Shown one piece after another: positions 33,254 through 45,720 of a stretch of 64,000 nucleotides of DNA. Positions within the stretch are counted from its first letter, which is position 1, and every line of letters starts with the position of its first letter. Under the pieces are notes generated by a model that did no database searches, was not told where the DNA came from, and worked only from the letters and a program-made list of their open reading frames with translations. The stretch spans positions 8,220,221 to 8,284,220 of the forward strand of contig OX387192.1 of the NCBI GenBank assembly GCA_947561395.2, in the 5' to 3' direction. This stretch comes from Buxus sempervirens. Taxonomy: Eukaryota > Streptophyta > Magnoliopsida > Buxales > Buxaceae. A program made the translations under genes and the position numbers.

Positions 33254-35595
33254 TGTAACACCCCGAACCCGGGTCAGTGCAAACCAGCACCCGACCCGAA
33301 CCTGGTTCGCTACTGTAACAACCCAAATTTAGTTCAACAACCAAATCCGAAGTATTACTGGCCCATATCAAATACATCATCAATAATATACCAGACCAAA
33401 GAATTAAAATCCATTCACTTTATTATACTATCAGAGTTGTGGAAACAAGTATGTGCGGAATTGTAGTCTAAAATCCTCAAATAAACATTTAAGTTGATCA
33501 TCAATCATTAATATCAAAGTTTGGTAAAATAAAATGGTTACTATCTCTCTCATCTCTCTAGTACATCAAATGCAAATGAAAAATAGTCTATCAAATATAA
33601 TTAAGTCTAAATCAATCATCCACCTCAAACAAGATTCGGATAAAAGTAATCCTCCGGTGTATACTCAGCTACCTCCCCCTGGAAATCACTAAGATCCCCT
33701 TCTCGCATATCAGCTGAAAAATGAAATGAAAGAGGGTGAGAGACGAATATCCCAGTAGGTAACACATGCATGGTTAAACAGTTCATATAAGTAAAATAAC
33801 AGTTCATGCACGATTAAGCAATATCGACTAAGCAGGCTCGTATAATCATTCGTATCATTCATGAATACAAAACAATATGATAAAAAGTTCTAAAGATGAA
33901 TTTCAGCAATTTCTATTATAAGAATCCAATATCAAAATTGATAACATAATTCATACTTTGCGAGGATGCACTAAATAGTCACATCTGATCAATATCTCAA
34001 TCACATGCCTCCAGCATGTATACAATAATAATAACAAGTGTTGTGATTTTAGTGTCATTTGTAGGACTCACAAAGATAGATAAACCTTTTGAGATGATTC
34101 TCAACCAATTGCTATACCACCGTGCGGCTTAGGAGCAATGCTACTAATGATACTCAAGTCCCATGCAGCGCAGCTTAGACAAGAGCCGTAGTCACCGACT
34201 TATTGCACACGTACCCATCAGAGTTGGCATGTACCACCAGCATGCAGCACCAGAATCAATACATGGAGATGGTCGCTTATCCACATGTACAGGGAATCAC
34301 CAGCGGCTCACCGGGGTGTCCCTCCAGACATAGGACCTTCCCAGACAAACTAACTTGCAAATGAAGCTCGTCGTATATAGGAGTAACTTAACCCAAATGA
34401 CATATCCCTTAGCTATCTAGCAACAACTATGGATCCATAACCAGCTATGCCCACTAGAGTCCAAAATTCCTTAAAATATAATATTTCTATAAGGGTTGGT
34501 GCCTAGCGGCATATAAATGTTAAATCTGTCAATTACTTCAATATTCGGTCATCTGAGTTCTGAATTCTCTTCATAAAGTTTTCTGGTTTATAGTGTCATT
34601 TAGAAGATGTTCTAGTAATTAAATACTAGTTAGGTTTTCTAAAAACTAGGTTTCTCCATTTCTTTCAAAGTTTGGCAACTAATGTCCTAAATATCTTTCT
34701 AATTTATTTTTCTGTAAAACGGGGAATTAGATAATTTATTTTAGTCTTAAAACATCTTATTTAATCATTAAAATTGTCTAAAAATAGTTTGGAATTGAAC
34801 CAGGGTTTGAAATTACGAAAATCTGCAAAATCTGAATAGAGCGCCTAGGATCGCCTTGGCGGTCTATGGTCGGTGGTAGTTCAAAATCGAACGCCGACGA
34901 TATGTCTTCCAGCGGTCTTCGGCGTTCTTCAGTTTATAACTAGTGCCGATGATCGCTGACGATCGTTGAGCACAGTCGAGGTCGGCGGTCGTTCGAAAAC
35001 GAACAGAATCAGTTCCAAAACATGATTTTTCTCGTCTAAACTCATTCTAACATATTTATAACATGATTATCTAACTAAATACATCATTACATATCATAAA
35101 AACATGCTTTTGCGATTAAACGAATGTAAATCCAAACACGAAGGTAAAACGGTGTCACCTACCTCTTGAACGAACGTTCCTCTCCCTCTCTTCTCTAAAC
35201 ATGATTCACACAGGCGCGAGGTACTCCCTAGGTGATGAAAAACACAAAACCAGCACCCTTCCTTCTTCCTCTTCTTCTTCTCCTTCAGTCGCTCGGTTTG
35301 TCGCTTGCGGCTTTTCAATATGTGCGAAAATACAACGAATAAGTTTTAGGTTATTTTAATAGGTATTTATACTCTCTGATCCCATGTATCTCACATACAC
35401 AAAACTCCATACACACGCCTAATCAGAATATATACCTCGATATCTCATGATCGGACGGTCAGATCTGCGTCTAATTCTGGATCTCCACTAATTAAATCAT
35501 CCCTTACAATAACAAAATATTTCCATCAATTATAACTCTCAATAAAATTATTTATTAATTTAATTTATTATTTAAGGAAAATTCGGGGTTTTACA
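33254..35595 (-). mobile_element. Solo LTR B
   Basis: Perfect duplication CTTCA (33249-33253 and 35596-35600). On the minus strand it starts TGTAAAACCCCGAATTTTC and ends GGGTTCGGGGTGTTACA. It is 2342 bp, an inverted near-copy of A (2345 bp). TATA (minus) tataaata at 35371-35364. Donor-like caagag|gtaggt at 35162. Hairpin at 33754-33737 with one mismatch. ttttcag ends at 33714 (minus), and the open exon-like frame after it ends at 33625. Confidence 0.93.
33625..33713 (-). other. Conserved exon-like reading frame in LTR B
   Basis: After ttttcag the codons read ADMREGDLSDFQGE, then VAEYTPEDYFYPNLV and TGA. LTR A has the same text with a stop after GDLSDF. The acidic start and the (P/E)EDY(F/H) end are shared with H and J. 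Confidence 0.5.
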
Positions 35596-35600
35596 CTTCA

Positions 35601-35853
35601 CCCCATCCTTGAGCGACTATATTTTCTGAGGACAAGGATGTTTTTAGTGCATCATTGCTGAAGATCTTATATAGTTCTTCATGCATGCAGATAGGCCATT
35701 CTGGCTCCCTTCCTTATATCTTAGCCTTTTTCTGTTCTGACTTTCGCCTGAGAAGCCTTGCATAGTCCTCTGTTTTGGGTTCATCGCCGATCCCAAATCC
35801 AACTATTTTCTCTTACACTTGTATGGCCGCCTTCATTCATTGTTTATACCTGC
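35601..35853 (-). pseudogene. M polyprotein piece between protease and LTR B
   Basis: Downstream continuation of the protease ORF (35854-36684), with stops in all minus frames. No domain is recognised. Part of the variable linker region. Confidence 0.45.
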
Positions 35854-37508
35854 CTAGGACTTTTCCTGCACGGAGGCCTTAGTCAGCACATTCAGTAATG
35901 CCAAACACTTCATTCCTTTTTCTTTTCCTGGACTGGGTAGTTCATAGTCAATATAGGGAACCCCCAGCCTTTTGAATTCTCTGTGGTCCTCAGCATGTAC
36001 TGTGATTAGTTCATTGCCGGAGATAAACCTGACCATCCTGTGTAGAGATGAGGGCACTGCCCCAGCATGATGCAACCAGGGTCCATCAATCAGCAGATTA
36101 AAGGAGGCGTTTATGTCCATTAACTCAAAACTAAGGGTGAAGAGCCTCTCCGCTATTATAATTTTCAGCATGACCTCCCCAATTGAGTCTCGCTTGGCGT
36201 TGTTAAATCCTCTGACATTGTGGGCACTAGGCTTAATGAGAGAGGAGTTGAGTTGCAGACTATAAAACGTCCTTGTTGGGCAGATGTTCAAGGCTGAGCC
36301 ATTATCTATCATGGCTCTTTTCATTATCTTATCACAATATTTGATAGTAATGTAAAGGGGCTCAATGTGATCTTGCCCTTCAGGTGGCAAATCTTTAGCA
36401 GAGAAGGAGATAGACTTTGGTGCCGTTATTTGGGAAATGATGGTTTCTAGCTGTTCTGGCTTTGTAGTTTCTGGCACATGAGCATCAACAAGGACCTTCA
36501 TAAGCATATCTTTATGCTTGTAGGAGTTCATAAGCAGCTGCATGATGGAGATTTGTGCTAGGACCTTGTTCAGTTGTTGGAAGAGATCATATTCAGGCAC
36601 ATAGATGCTGTTATGGAGTTCCGTGATCTCGTCCTTTGATGCCCTCCCCTTTCCTTTTTGTGTCTGTAGCTTCTCAGTAACCACTTATTTCCCCTTTTCT
36701 CTTCTCTTTCTTTCTTCTTTTGACTCTCCCTCGGGTGCTGGTGGTGGGTCAGAATTGACATATTGACCAGATCTCGTAATCCAATCGACCTCTGCTTCGG
36801 TGTAAATGGGAGTGAGATCATAGTAAGTTGGGCGAATGGAATAGGAAAGCGGAGCGGCATGGTATGTTGGTGGTTCGAGGTTTAGTTGTGAAAGGTTCAA
36901 AGTGGGTGGTTCAAGCGGAATGATAGTGGGGTTGGGTATAGGGTGGTCCTTCACGGTGAGAGGGTTAGTGGTTGGTGCCCTTACCGGGATATATGAAGGT
37001 AGAATGGGGATAGTGAACGGATTAGGATCCACGGTGGGTGAGGGAAGGAGGGATTCTGTGTTGGTTTTGGGGTGGAAATGCACCCGAGGGAGATGTGGAG
37101 GGTTTGTTACGCTTTCTTCCTCTTCAATGGCATTTACCTCCTGCCATTCTGCCCCTATTTCAAGGTGTATCCTCACTATTAGCCCCGGTTGTCCAATTAA
37201 GACTGATGGATCCAACTATGCAATGCTGTTGTTGTTGCTTACATGGTTTACGGTCTTGCTAGTTGAGGCCTTGGAGTGGTTAGGAAGAGGATTAGTTGTA
37301 ATTCCAGTGGCTGGAGCTGGCACAGGTGGTGCTGGGGGATCGACCGTATGGTGCTTCTGATTGATTAGATCTTGTATGTCGTGACTTAAGTCCCAGCAGT
37401 GGTTGGTACTATGCCCTGGTGCCCTTGAGTGGTACTCACACCGTTCACACAGATTGTAATTTCTGCCAATGAATGTTCTGGGATTTGGCGGCTTTAGCTG
37501 CACATACC
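35854..37508 (-). pseudogene. End of gag and protease of M, one frame with two stops
   Basis: A single frame runs from about 37530 to 35854, broken by TAG 37218-37216 and TAA 36687-36685. The first ~20 bases of that frame (37530-37509) belong to LTR F. Domains in order: zinc knuckle CEYHSRAPGHSTNHCW (C-x2-H-x5-H-x4-C); a Pro-rich linker (NPFTIPILPSYIPV); an acidic-basic stretch; the retropepsin active site RAMIDNGSALNICPTRTF (Asp-Asn-Gly); and a flap-like region (SFELMDINASFNLLIDGPWL). The protease cleaves the polyprotein. The knuckle is the end of gag whose front part lies right of LTR F. Confidence 0.85.
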
Positions 37509-39759
37509 TGTAGACACCCCAAAATTGCACGATTTTTGATAAATCTTGAAGGAGAGAAATATTTGTTTGGAATTTTCAATTCTTAGCATTGGGTTTGAGA
37601 TCCTTAATCCATTTGAATCCAAAACCACAAAGGAAAAGGCCCAAATTCAATCTTTTGTGCAAAGTGAAACTTTTTCGGTTGAATTTTGCTGACTTTTGAC
37701 CCCAAAAAATGAAATATTTTTTAAGGTAAGATTTTAAGATAATTTTTCCCGGTAATCAGGCTTTTAGCAATGTTATTGCATAAATGAATTTTTGGAGCCT
37801 TTAAATCTTGACAAATACCTTGGTATTAACATGTCGAATCTTTTTACTGGACCTGAAAAACCGGAATTTTGCCTTGTACTGAAAAGTTGACTTTTTATTC
37901 ACTTGGAATTTGGGTCTGGAACTATTTTTAATGGATTCAAATGGGGGGGGGGGGGGTGTTTGCTTATTTACATGTAATATCTTAAGTAAATGGAGATTAA
38001 AAAATACGAGGACATTTACTTAAATGATATTACATGTAAATAAGTATTGCCTGTGCAGGCAAGGGTCGAGGTTATGCAGAAGCTATGCAGAGAGTCATTT
38101 TGCCCTGAACCTAAAATATATTTAGGATAAAAGCCATTTTATTTGTATCCGAAATATTATTTCGGATACAAAGATTTTTGTTTGTATCCGACCTGAGTTG
38201 TCGGATACAAGTGTTTTATTCCAAATTGAAAAACCCCAAGAATTTTCACTTATTTACTTCTATACCTTTGTTTGAGAGGTGGGAATTCCCAAAATTAGCC
38301 TCCGAAATTAGCCAAATTCCTCTAATCCATGCCTTAGGCTTAAGTTGAAACGTTCTAGACACACTTTTGTGGCTACCCTTGGGACTTTATTGCCTTAGCT
38401 CTTGCCTATAAATAGTGAGTCTCTCCTCAAGCAAAGGGCTGAGAATTGAATCTTGAAGAGCTCCAGGAGAAGAAGGGAACCCCTGGTTTTTTGCTTTCTC
38501 AAACCAAGGTAAGCCTCTCCTCTCCTCTTTACTTTTTTTTAATCTTAGGGTAGTCTCATCTTCTACATTTCTGTAGTATAGAAACCTGATTGTGCTTGTA
38601 GCCCCAAACCTACCTTTGAGTACCTTAAGCACCCTCTCTAGCCGTTAAACGTGAAGAGAGAGCTAGGGGAAACGAGAACGAGAATGGATCTCTAGATTAG
38701 AACCCTTTTTTTATGATGATCCTTTGTATGGCTTTTGATATTCTATGTGTGGTTGTACTTTTATGATATTGTTTCAGATCTGGAGGAATCACATGGATCT
38801 ATGCTGTTCATAGCATTAGATCCTCCTTTTTCCTCCTAAAAATTCTGATTTCTCACACAACTTCACCCACCTCACTAGTTTCTTTCTTTTGGTTAATATA
38901 GGCTTAGATTTTGGATTTGCCATGATCAATATGGTAGATCTGAGATCAAAAGCCTTAGAATAATATCTAGGGTTTTGAAAAAATGGTTTCAAAGGGCTTT
39001 AATCTTTGAGAGAAGGCCTTATGGTCTAATCTCTCTCATTTTGGTGTTTCTGTTAACAACTTGGGATTATTTGGCTTCCTCTCTTCAATCAATGAGAGAT
39101 CTAAGTCAGATCATTACCCTAAATGATTATGAATTTGTTTTCTAACACATTTCGAGTGATCTCAATTCATATTGCATGGTCATTCCTTGTTTTGATGATT
39201 TTTAATAAGTAGTTTTCAGAAAATGTATTCATTTTGGTCTTCACAAGATTTGAGTGGAATTTTACTGTATTTGTTATTTCATGAAAACCTTCAAATGGCT
39301 TTTGTTTAGATGGTTAGGGTTTTGATTGAAAGACTTTTGATCGATTGAGGTTTTAAAGCTTTAACCTTAAGCTGATTTTTCAAGTTTGGTTTTAAACTTA
39401 GTTTCTATTGAGTTTATTTTGATTTTTCATGAATCCCTAAAAATGGTGTACTCATATAGAGAGTCCACAAGTAATTGGACCACTCATGTGGAGAAACCAT
39501 ACATATTTGTGTATTTTATAAGCACTTTTATTTGAATTTTGTTTGTAAGCAACTATTTAGGACATGAACAGCACAACCTAATCCCCTTACCTAATCTTTG
39601 GATTTAACTGTGAATTAGAGCTACTTTAGCTCTCTTTTTCCTTTTTCATGATCCCTTTGGTGTCCATTCATGCCTAAAATTGAATGGTGGCAACTCCCAT
39701 ATTTTGTAAACCCCGTGTGATGATTAAGAACTCATCTAGGTGATTTTCCATGTGTTACA
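37509..39759 (+). mobile_element. Solo LTR F
   Basis: Perfect duplication ATACC (37504-37508 and 39760-39764). Starts TGTAGACACCCCAAAATTGC and ends CATGTGTTACA. TATA box tataaata at 38407-38414 in gcctataaatag. Two CCGA palindromes upstream (38143-38210) and a G14 run at 37943-37956. U5 carries TGGCAACTCC (39688-39697), one base off the Ogre PBS start. It is inserted in M's gag between the LLPTLLKGG and QLKPPNPR motifs and is related to G. Confidence 0.92.
38143..38210. repeat. Two CCGA palindromes in LTR F
   Basis: 38143-38171: TTGTATCCGAAA, spacer, TTTCGGATACAA. 38182-38210: TTGTATCCGAC, seven bases, GTCGGATACAA. The spacing is as in LTR G. They lie about 200 bases upstream of the TATA box. 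Confidence 0.85.
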
Positions 39760-39764
39760 ATACC

Positions 39765-41115
39765 CTCCTTTCAGTAGTGTGGGTAGCAACTCAGCTGGTG
39801 TGTAGGGGAGCGGTGTGAACACTCTTTTCAACCTTGCCTCCATTTCTTCTCGGGTTCTCCTTGGTGGTCCTTAATATGGTGTGGCCATCTGCCCCTGGTT
39901 CAGTGGTATCGCTACTGTGGGCCTTTGTGCTATGTGGTAGGGTTGTCTTGGCTGCACATAGTTGATTGCTTGCCCCTCGTTTCTCTGTGGCTGCTCATGT
40001 CCTTGGCTTCTACCACCTGGGTTTCCCATCGGCCTTCCCTGACTGGCACTTTGTCCACTACAGTCTATCTTGCTAGCCCTCACTGCGTCTTCGATTCTGT
40101 CAGCTGTCAAGTAGCAGAGTGAAGAACAGTTGTCCAAGTGATGCTATGAATAGTGAAGTCATTTCTTGTTCTAGCAAGGGAGGTTGAACCAGTGTTGCTA
40201 ATTCCTTCCATCTCTTGGCATAGTCTTTGACTGACTCGTGGCTCTTCTTTGCCAACCTTTGCAGCTCTGCCCTTCTCTGAACCATCTGGTTGTTTAGATG
40301 ATACTGCTGGATGAATACTGATGCGAGGTCATTCCAAGTCTTTATTTTTGCTTTATCAAGACTCAGAAACCAGGAGTAGGCTGGCCCAGTTAAAGACCGT
40401 TGGAAGAATTGTACCATTATTTTCTCATCTTTTGCATACTGACACATGTCTCAAGAATATGACCTTAGGTGGTTCAGAGGACAGTTGGTACCATCAAACT
40501 ATTGCAGTTCGGGGCATCTAAATTTTGCTGGCAATTTTATGTCCGAGAAGAAGCAGAGGTTTTCCAGAGTAGCTTCGCTCTGAACCGTATTGGGCTGTAG
40601 CTGCTTCAGGAGGTCTTCTTTCATTGCTAACAAACGGGTCTCAAACTGGGCTTCCTGTGCCCTGTACCAATCTTCCTCATCTTGCTGGAGTTGGACAGGT
40701 ACAAACTGTTCTTGTTGTGGAGGATGGATGGGAACTGCTGCGGGCTATGGGAATGGAGCGACTTGCTGTGGCGGATGTGGTGGTGCCATGGGTGGAGGAT
40801 GCCCGGGTGTGGTGGAAAAAGTGCTACTGGTGCCTCTGCCTATTGCAGGAGTGGTGGTTGCTGATGCTGTTGTTGGGAAGTAACCAGAACTACCTACTGG
40901 ACTTGCTTTAAATCCTTGATCTCTACCATGAGGGACTCAATTATGGTGGTCATGCTCTTGACCTTCAGTGTCAAATCATTAACCACTTGAGTCTCACTAG
41001 ATTCTGCCTGATGCTGCATCGGCGGAGTTTGATTCCCTTTTGTGTCCATATCTAGTCTTTTACGAGACCTGAGATTGTATGGGCTCCTAGGAGCAATTTT
41101 GGGTAGCTGTACCAT
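39765..41115 (-). pseudogene. gag: Gag of element M, front and middle part
   Basis: N-terminus at 41115 (MVQLPKIAPRSPYNLRSRKR, then a helical VKSMTTIIESLMVEIKDLKQ, stop at 40894). A Gln/Pro-rich part with frameshifts follows. The gag domain is at 40447-40100 (MCQYAKDEKIMVQFFQRSL, AYSWFLSLDKAKIKTWNDLA, ATLVQPPLLEQEMTSLF). Then TADRIEDAVRASK, a basic Gln-rich part (40130-39871), and FTPLPYTPAELLPTLLKGG up to LTR F. The domain order matches element 1. The start at 41115 is the first Met of the frame. Confidence 0.85.
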
Positions 41116-41280
41116 TTTTCAGGAATTAGTGCATCTTTTTTTTTGTTTGCTTTGAAATCATTCGCAGATTCTTATGAAAATTTCCTCTTTTCCATGGTCT
41201 ATTGAGACCGGATTTCTGATCTTGTTTTAGTTGTGTAGAAGCAACATGGGAGAAAATTGCAAAGATATATTATTGATCTG
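41116..41280 (-). other. Leader just upstream of M gag
   Basis: Short non-coding piece between gag and LTR E. It contains actaaaacaagatcag on the minus strand, a decayed form of the ctaaaatagatcag unit of the hairpin array, so the array once reached here. Confidence 0.5.
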
Positions 41281-44065
41281 TGTAACACCCCAAATCTGGG
41301 TCATTTTTTTCTCTTTTTTTTTGACTCGAATCAAGGCATTAACTTGTGGTACATTGCAATCAGCTCAAAGATAAAGAAATAAAGAACTAAGATTTATCAG
41401 AGTACTAGGAAGCTTAAATTATTCATTAAAAACTGAATCTTCCTATTACATCAATTAATCAAAGGAAAGGCAACTACAAATTAACTAACTCTTAATATCC
41501 TATCAAATCATCTATTAGGATTCCAATAAAATAAATACAACTATATTAAATGTCCTACACTTGTCTTCAGGATTTTCTAGACTTCAACCCACTACCAGTC
41601 TAACCCGTGGCGTCCTCTCAAAGATGACCTGGAAAATAGAATATAAAGTAGGGGTGAGATACGAATATCTCAGTAGGTAATACATGCATGAGGAAGAACG
41701 GTTTATATATATAGAAAATAACAGTGGTTTCATGCTCGGTAAAATAGACGAGTAATTACGGTCAAGAAGATAAACGAATAATCACGATACAAAACAAACA
41801 TTGAATCGGTGCCCGAATTAAAGGAAGTTAATCCTGTGCATTTCATTTCAATTTAAAGGACCATGTATTATAATCCACATTCCCATGGTTTCTAATTTAC
41901 TTCAATTAGTGTCTTCCTATGAACAATTCTACATCTTATCCATGATTCGATAATATTCCACTTAATCTTGTCAGATCTGTCTAAAACAATCCATCAATCG
42001 GAGAATCAATCATTGTATCAGTAATAAAACCAGCCTTCAGGTAGGTAGTAGCCTACCTCTACCGCAGGACGTAAACACATAGTATCCACACATGCTCCGC
42101 AGGAGAATGCACATCTCTAAGACTACAGGTACCCTTTGCAAGAGACAGTATAACTTTACCGCAGGATGTGAACATATAGCATCTACCTCTACCGTAGGAG
42201 ATAGCTTCCTCACCTTCCTGTGATAACTCACACACACATCCTCCATGTGGGATGCAATCACGCATAATCACATCTCCCCCACATGAGGTACCTCTCCTGT
42301 AGGATGTAATCCATCGGAAATGCATCTGCCCCACGGGAGTTAATAAATCTCTCCCGCAGGAGGTAATGTCTCCGCCACCAAGCGGGTAAAGTCTCTGCCA
42401 CCAAGCGGGTTAGGGTCTCCGCCACCAAGCGGGTTAAGGTCTCCACCACCAAGCGGGTTATAATCTCTGCCACCAAGCAGGTAATAATCTCTGCCACCAA
42501 GTAGGTAATATACAATACATTTCTGCCACCAAGCAGGTTATTAATAAAACTAGCCACCAAGCCATTGTACAAATCATCCACATTCCAATATTGTTTATAA
42601 TCATAGTTCTTTCATGTTCAATCAGTAATCCAAAGTCTTGTTCCATAATTAGTTCATTAGTGTGTACTCATATTGACGGGGTCTTGTTATGTGATTATCA
42701 TAGTAATGGAAGACTCAAATGGTTAATGGTAGTGGTGAGATCGATTAAGGTAATTTAAAGGTTATTTAAAGTTTAGAGGTGGTCACATAAAGTAATATGG
42801 TACTTGTTATTTAGTGGAGGGAAATTACGGTAGACCAATTTAAATTAACTAATGAGGCCTAAAGGTATATAAGGTTCTTTCTCTAAATTCCATAAGGTAG
42901 TTTCTGGTTAAAAGTTTTACCAGTGAAGCTTAATAGTCCTGATACTTCAAATTTATCAAAGGTAGTTCAACTAGGTTGGGTTTATGATATAAAGGCTCTA
43001 TCTGTAGAAATCTGGTTTAAAGTATGGGTAATAATGTCTCTTGGTTGTTTATCCCAATTTGTAAGTCTATTGGTCATAACTTAGATTAATTACAAAACTC
43101 GGCAACTAAAACTCTAAATATCTCCCTATTTTAATTTTTCTGTAAACAGATATTTTGTAATTTATTTTGGTCTTAAAACATCTTAATTAATGATTAAAAT
43201 TGGTTAAAATTGATTTAGAATTGAATCAGGGATTAAATTTACGAAAATTGGATTTTTCTACACTAAGCGCTCAGGATTGCCTAGGATCGCTCGGCGTTAG
43301 TTCAATTTTCAACACTAACCTCCCGTCAGTCAGCGGTCTACAGCATTCGAATTTATTGAACGAGCCCTGAGGAACGCTCAGGAGCGTTGAGCGCAGAGAA
43401 GTCGGCGCTCAACCAAAAACAATAACACGACTGTGTAAAATCTGATTTTTCATGTTGCAAGTGATTCTAACATACATATAAGGTGATTAACAAACTAAAG
43501 ATATATAGATACATCATAAAAACATGCAAACGATTTGATCAATCTCAAGAACACAAAACAAACGTTAAAACTTGGTTCTACTTACCTTTGATCGTGCGTT
43601 CTCCTCTTCCTTCTCTAAACAGCAACACTCACACCTCTTCACGGTTGCAGGATAGGCCTTTGAACAAGGAGAAACTTGCTTCTCCCTCCCTCCTTCTTCT
43701 TCTTCTTCTTCCTTGGTTGCTCTCTGTCGTGGGTTCTCTTTTGCGGCTGATGAATACAAAGTAATACACGAATAGGTATGACCACCGTATGTGCTAGGGT
43801 TAATACTATACCTATTTATATACATACGATCACACGCAACTCACACGCATTAAACACCAAACACTTGCCCAATTAAAATACATCAACTTTAAAATATTAA
43901 TCTTACCGCGATAACTCACGATCAGATGGTCCGATCTGTGCCAAACTCCTGATCTCTACTAATAACGATATCCCCTACAGTAATAAATTATTTCCATCAA
44001 TAATAATCCTCAAGAATATTAATTATTATTTTATTTTAATATTTGGGAAAATTCGAGGTCTTACA
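41281..44065 (-). mobile_element. Solo LTR E
   Basis: Perfect duplication ATCTG (41276-41280 and 44066-44070). The minus strand starts TGTAAGACCTCGAATTTTCC and ends GATTTGGGGTGTTACA. TATA (minus) tataaata at 43820-43813. Donor-like caaag|gtaagt at 43585. Perfect hairpin with ttcg loop at 41672-41655 (minus). ttttccag ends at 41629. At 2785 bp it is longer than A/B, mostly because of the repeat block at 42030-42560. Confidence 0.93.
42363..42560 (-). repeat. Minisatellite in LTR E
   Basis: About eight copies of a 26-29-base unit, type tctccgccaccaagcgggtta, decaying to the right. It is preceded by looser tctaccgcaggatgtaa-type repeats (42050-42360). It lies in the variable slot of this LTR family. 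Confidence 0.9.
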
Positions 44066-44070
44066 ATCTG

Positions 44071-44523
44071 TTTTAGTCGCTTGGGGGCAATAGGGAGAGA
44101 GAACCCGACTCATTGATCTATTTTAGTCGCTTGAGCGGCTCGGAAAGAGAATTCTAGGTGTGGTCTGTTTTAGTCCTCTGAGAACGATAGGGAGAGAGAA
44201 CCCCAACTCATTGGTCTATTTTAATTGCTTTGGGGTGACAGGGAGAGAGAACCTAACTCATTCATCTATTTTAGTCGCTTGAGCGACTGGGAGAGAGAAC
44301 CCGAGGTATGGTCCGTTTTAGTCATCCGAGGACGACAGGGAGAGAGAACCTGACTCATTGGTCTATTTTAGTCGCTTTGAGGCGACAGGGAAAGAGAACT
44401 CAACTCACTGATCTATTTTAGTCACTTGAGCGATTGGGAGAGAGAACCCGAGGTATGGTCTGTTTTAGTCATCTGAGGATGACAAGGAGAGAGAACTCGA
44501 CTCATTGATCTATTTCAGTCGCT
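44071..44523 (-). repeat. Hairpin tandem array of element M
   Basis: About eight units of roughly 57 bases. Each has tgatctattttag, then a hairpin such as AGTCGCT-tg-AGCGACT or GTCATC-tga-GGATGAC, then gggagagagaacc. It is the reverse complement of the 54670-55870 array of element 2 and occupies the same position upstream of gag. This confirms M's orientation. Confidence 0.9.
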
Positions 44524-44941
44524 TATGATGTAACTCCCCGAATCCGGGTCATTTTTTTATGACTCGGATCAAGGCATTAACTTATTGTACATCACAATTA
44601 GCTTAAAAGATAAGACTAAAAGATTTAAAGTTATCAAAGTGCTAAGAAGCTTAAGTTATTCATTAAAATCTGATTCTTACTATTACATCAAATATTCAAT
44701 TAAAAGGCAACTACAATTTAACTAAATTTCAAACTCTACTAGATCATCTACTATTATTCCAAGAAAATAAAAACACCTATATCAATATCCTACTCTTGTC
44801 TTCTGGATATTCTACACTTCAAGCCCACTATTAAACTAACCCAAAGCGTCCTCTCCAAGATTACCTGAAAACAAAACATTTAAAAGCAAGAATGAGATAT
44901 AAAATCTCAGCAAGTAGCAACATGCATGAAAGAAAACAGTT

Positions 44942-44981
44942 TATATATATATATATATAGACACACACACACACACACACA
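44942..44981. repeat. (TA)n(CA)n microsatellite in LTR D
   Basis: A run of TA dinucleotides followed by AC dinucleotides. E has a short tatatat run at the equivalent place (41705). Confidence 0.95.
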
Positions 44982-45229
44982 TATTATTTACAAACCTTTT
45001 ATGAGTTGTAAAACAATATCACAAGTATCGCTAAAACAAGAAAACAAAGTCGTATAATCAAATCCATAAATTTCCCAAAACAATTCATCATGTTAATCAT
45101 GTCATATAAATATTTCTTTCAAAACTGTTCTTGTCAAAACATGGTTAAACCAAATAATCAACTTCTTTCCGCTTAAAGAAATCATATCATTCATAATTAA
45201 TAGTCAATATCACCATCCGATAGTGGCAT

Positions 45230-45720
45230 TCTCCCATGTAGGATGCAATCACGTAGTAATCACATCTCCCCCACATGAGGTCTCTCCCACAGGAGTTAAC
45301 ACCTCTCACCCGCAGGTGGTAACACACACATCTCCCCTGTGGGATACAATCACATCGTGATTACATCTTCCCCACAGGAGGTAACCCATCTCTCCAGCAG
45401 GAGGTCACATCTCACCTGTAGGTGGTAAATCACATATCTCTCCTGTGGGATGTAATCCAATCCGGATTACATCTCCCCCAACAGAAGGTCACATCTCACC
45501 TGCAGGTGGTAATCACATATCTTCCCTGTGGGATGCAATCCAATCTGGACTACATCTCCCCCAACAGGAGGTCACATCTCACCCGCAAGTGGTAGTCACA
45601 TACATCTCTCCTGTGGGATACAATCACATCGTGATTACATCTCCCCATAGGAGGTAACCCATCTATCCTGTAGGAGGTAATCAAATCTCATTTGCAGATG
45701 GTAAACAAATCTCACATTGC
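45230..45720 (-). repeat. Minisatellite in LTR D
   Basis: Imperfect repeats of about 90-110 bases made of short modules: ctcctgtgggatgcaatc, catctcccccacaggaggt, and tctcacctgcaggtggtaa. The modules are themselves near-palindromes around cctgtggg/ccacagg. It lies in the variable slot of the LTR family. Confidence 0.85.

Noticed and set aside
36902..37360. Plus-strand 152-codon frame rich in Gly/Val
   Set aside because: Antisense of the Pro-rich gag-pro linker of element M.
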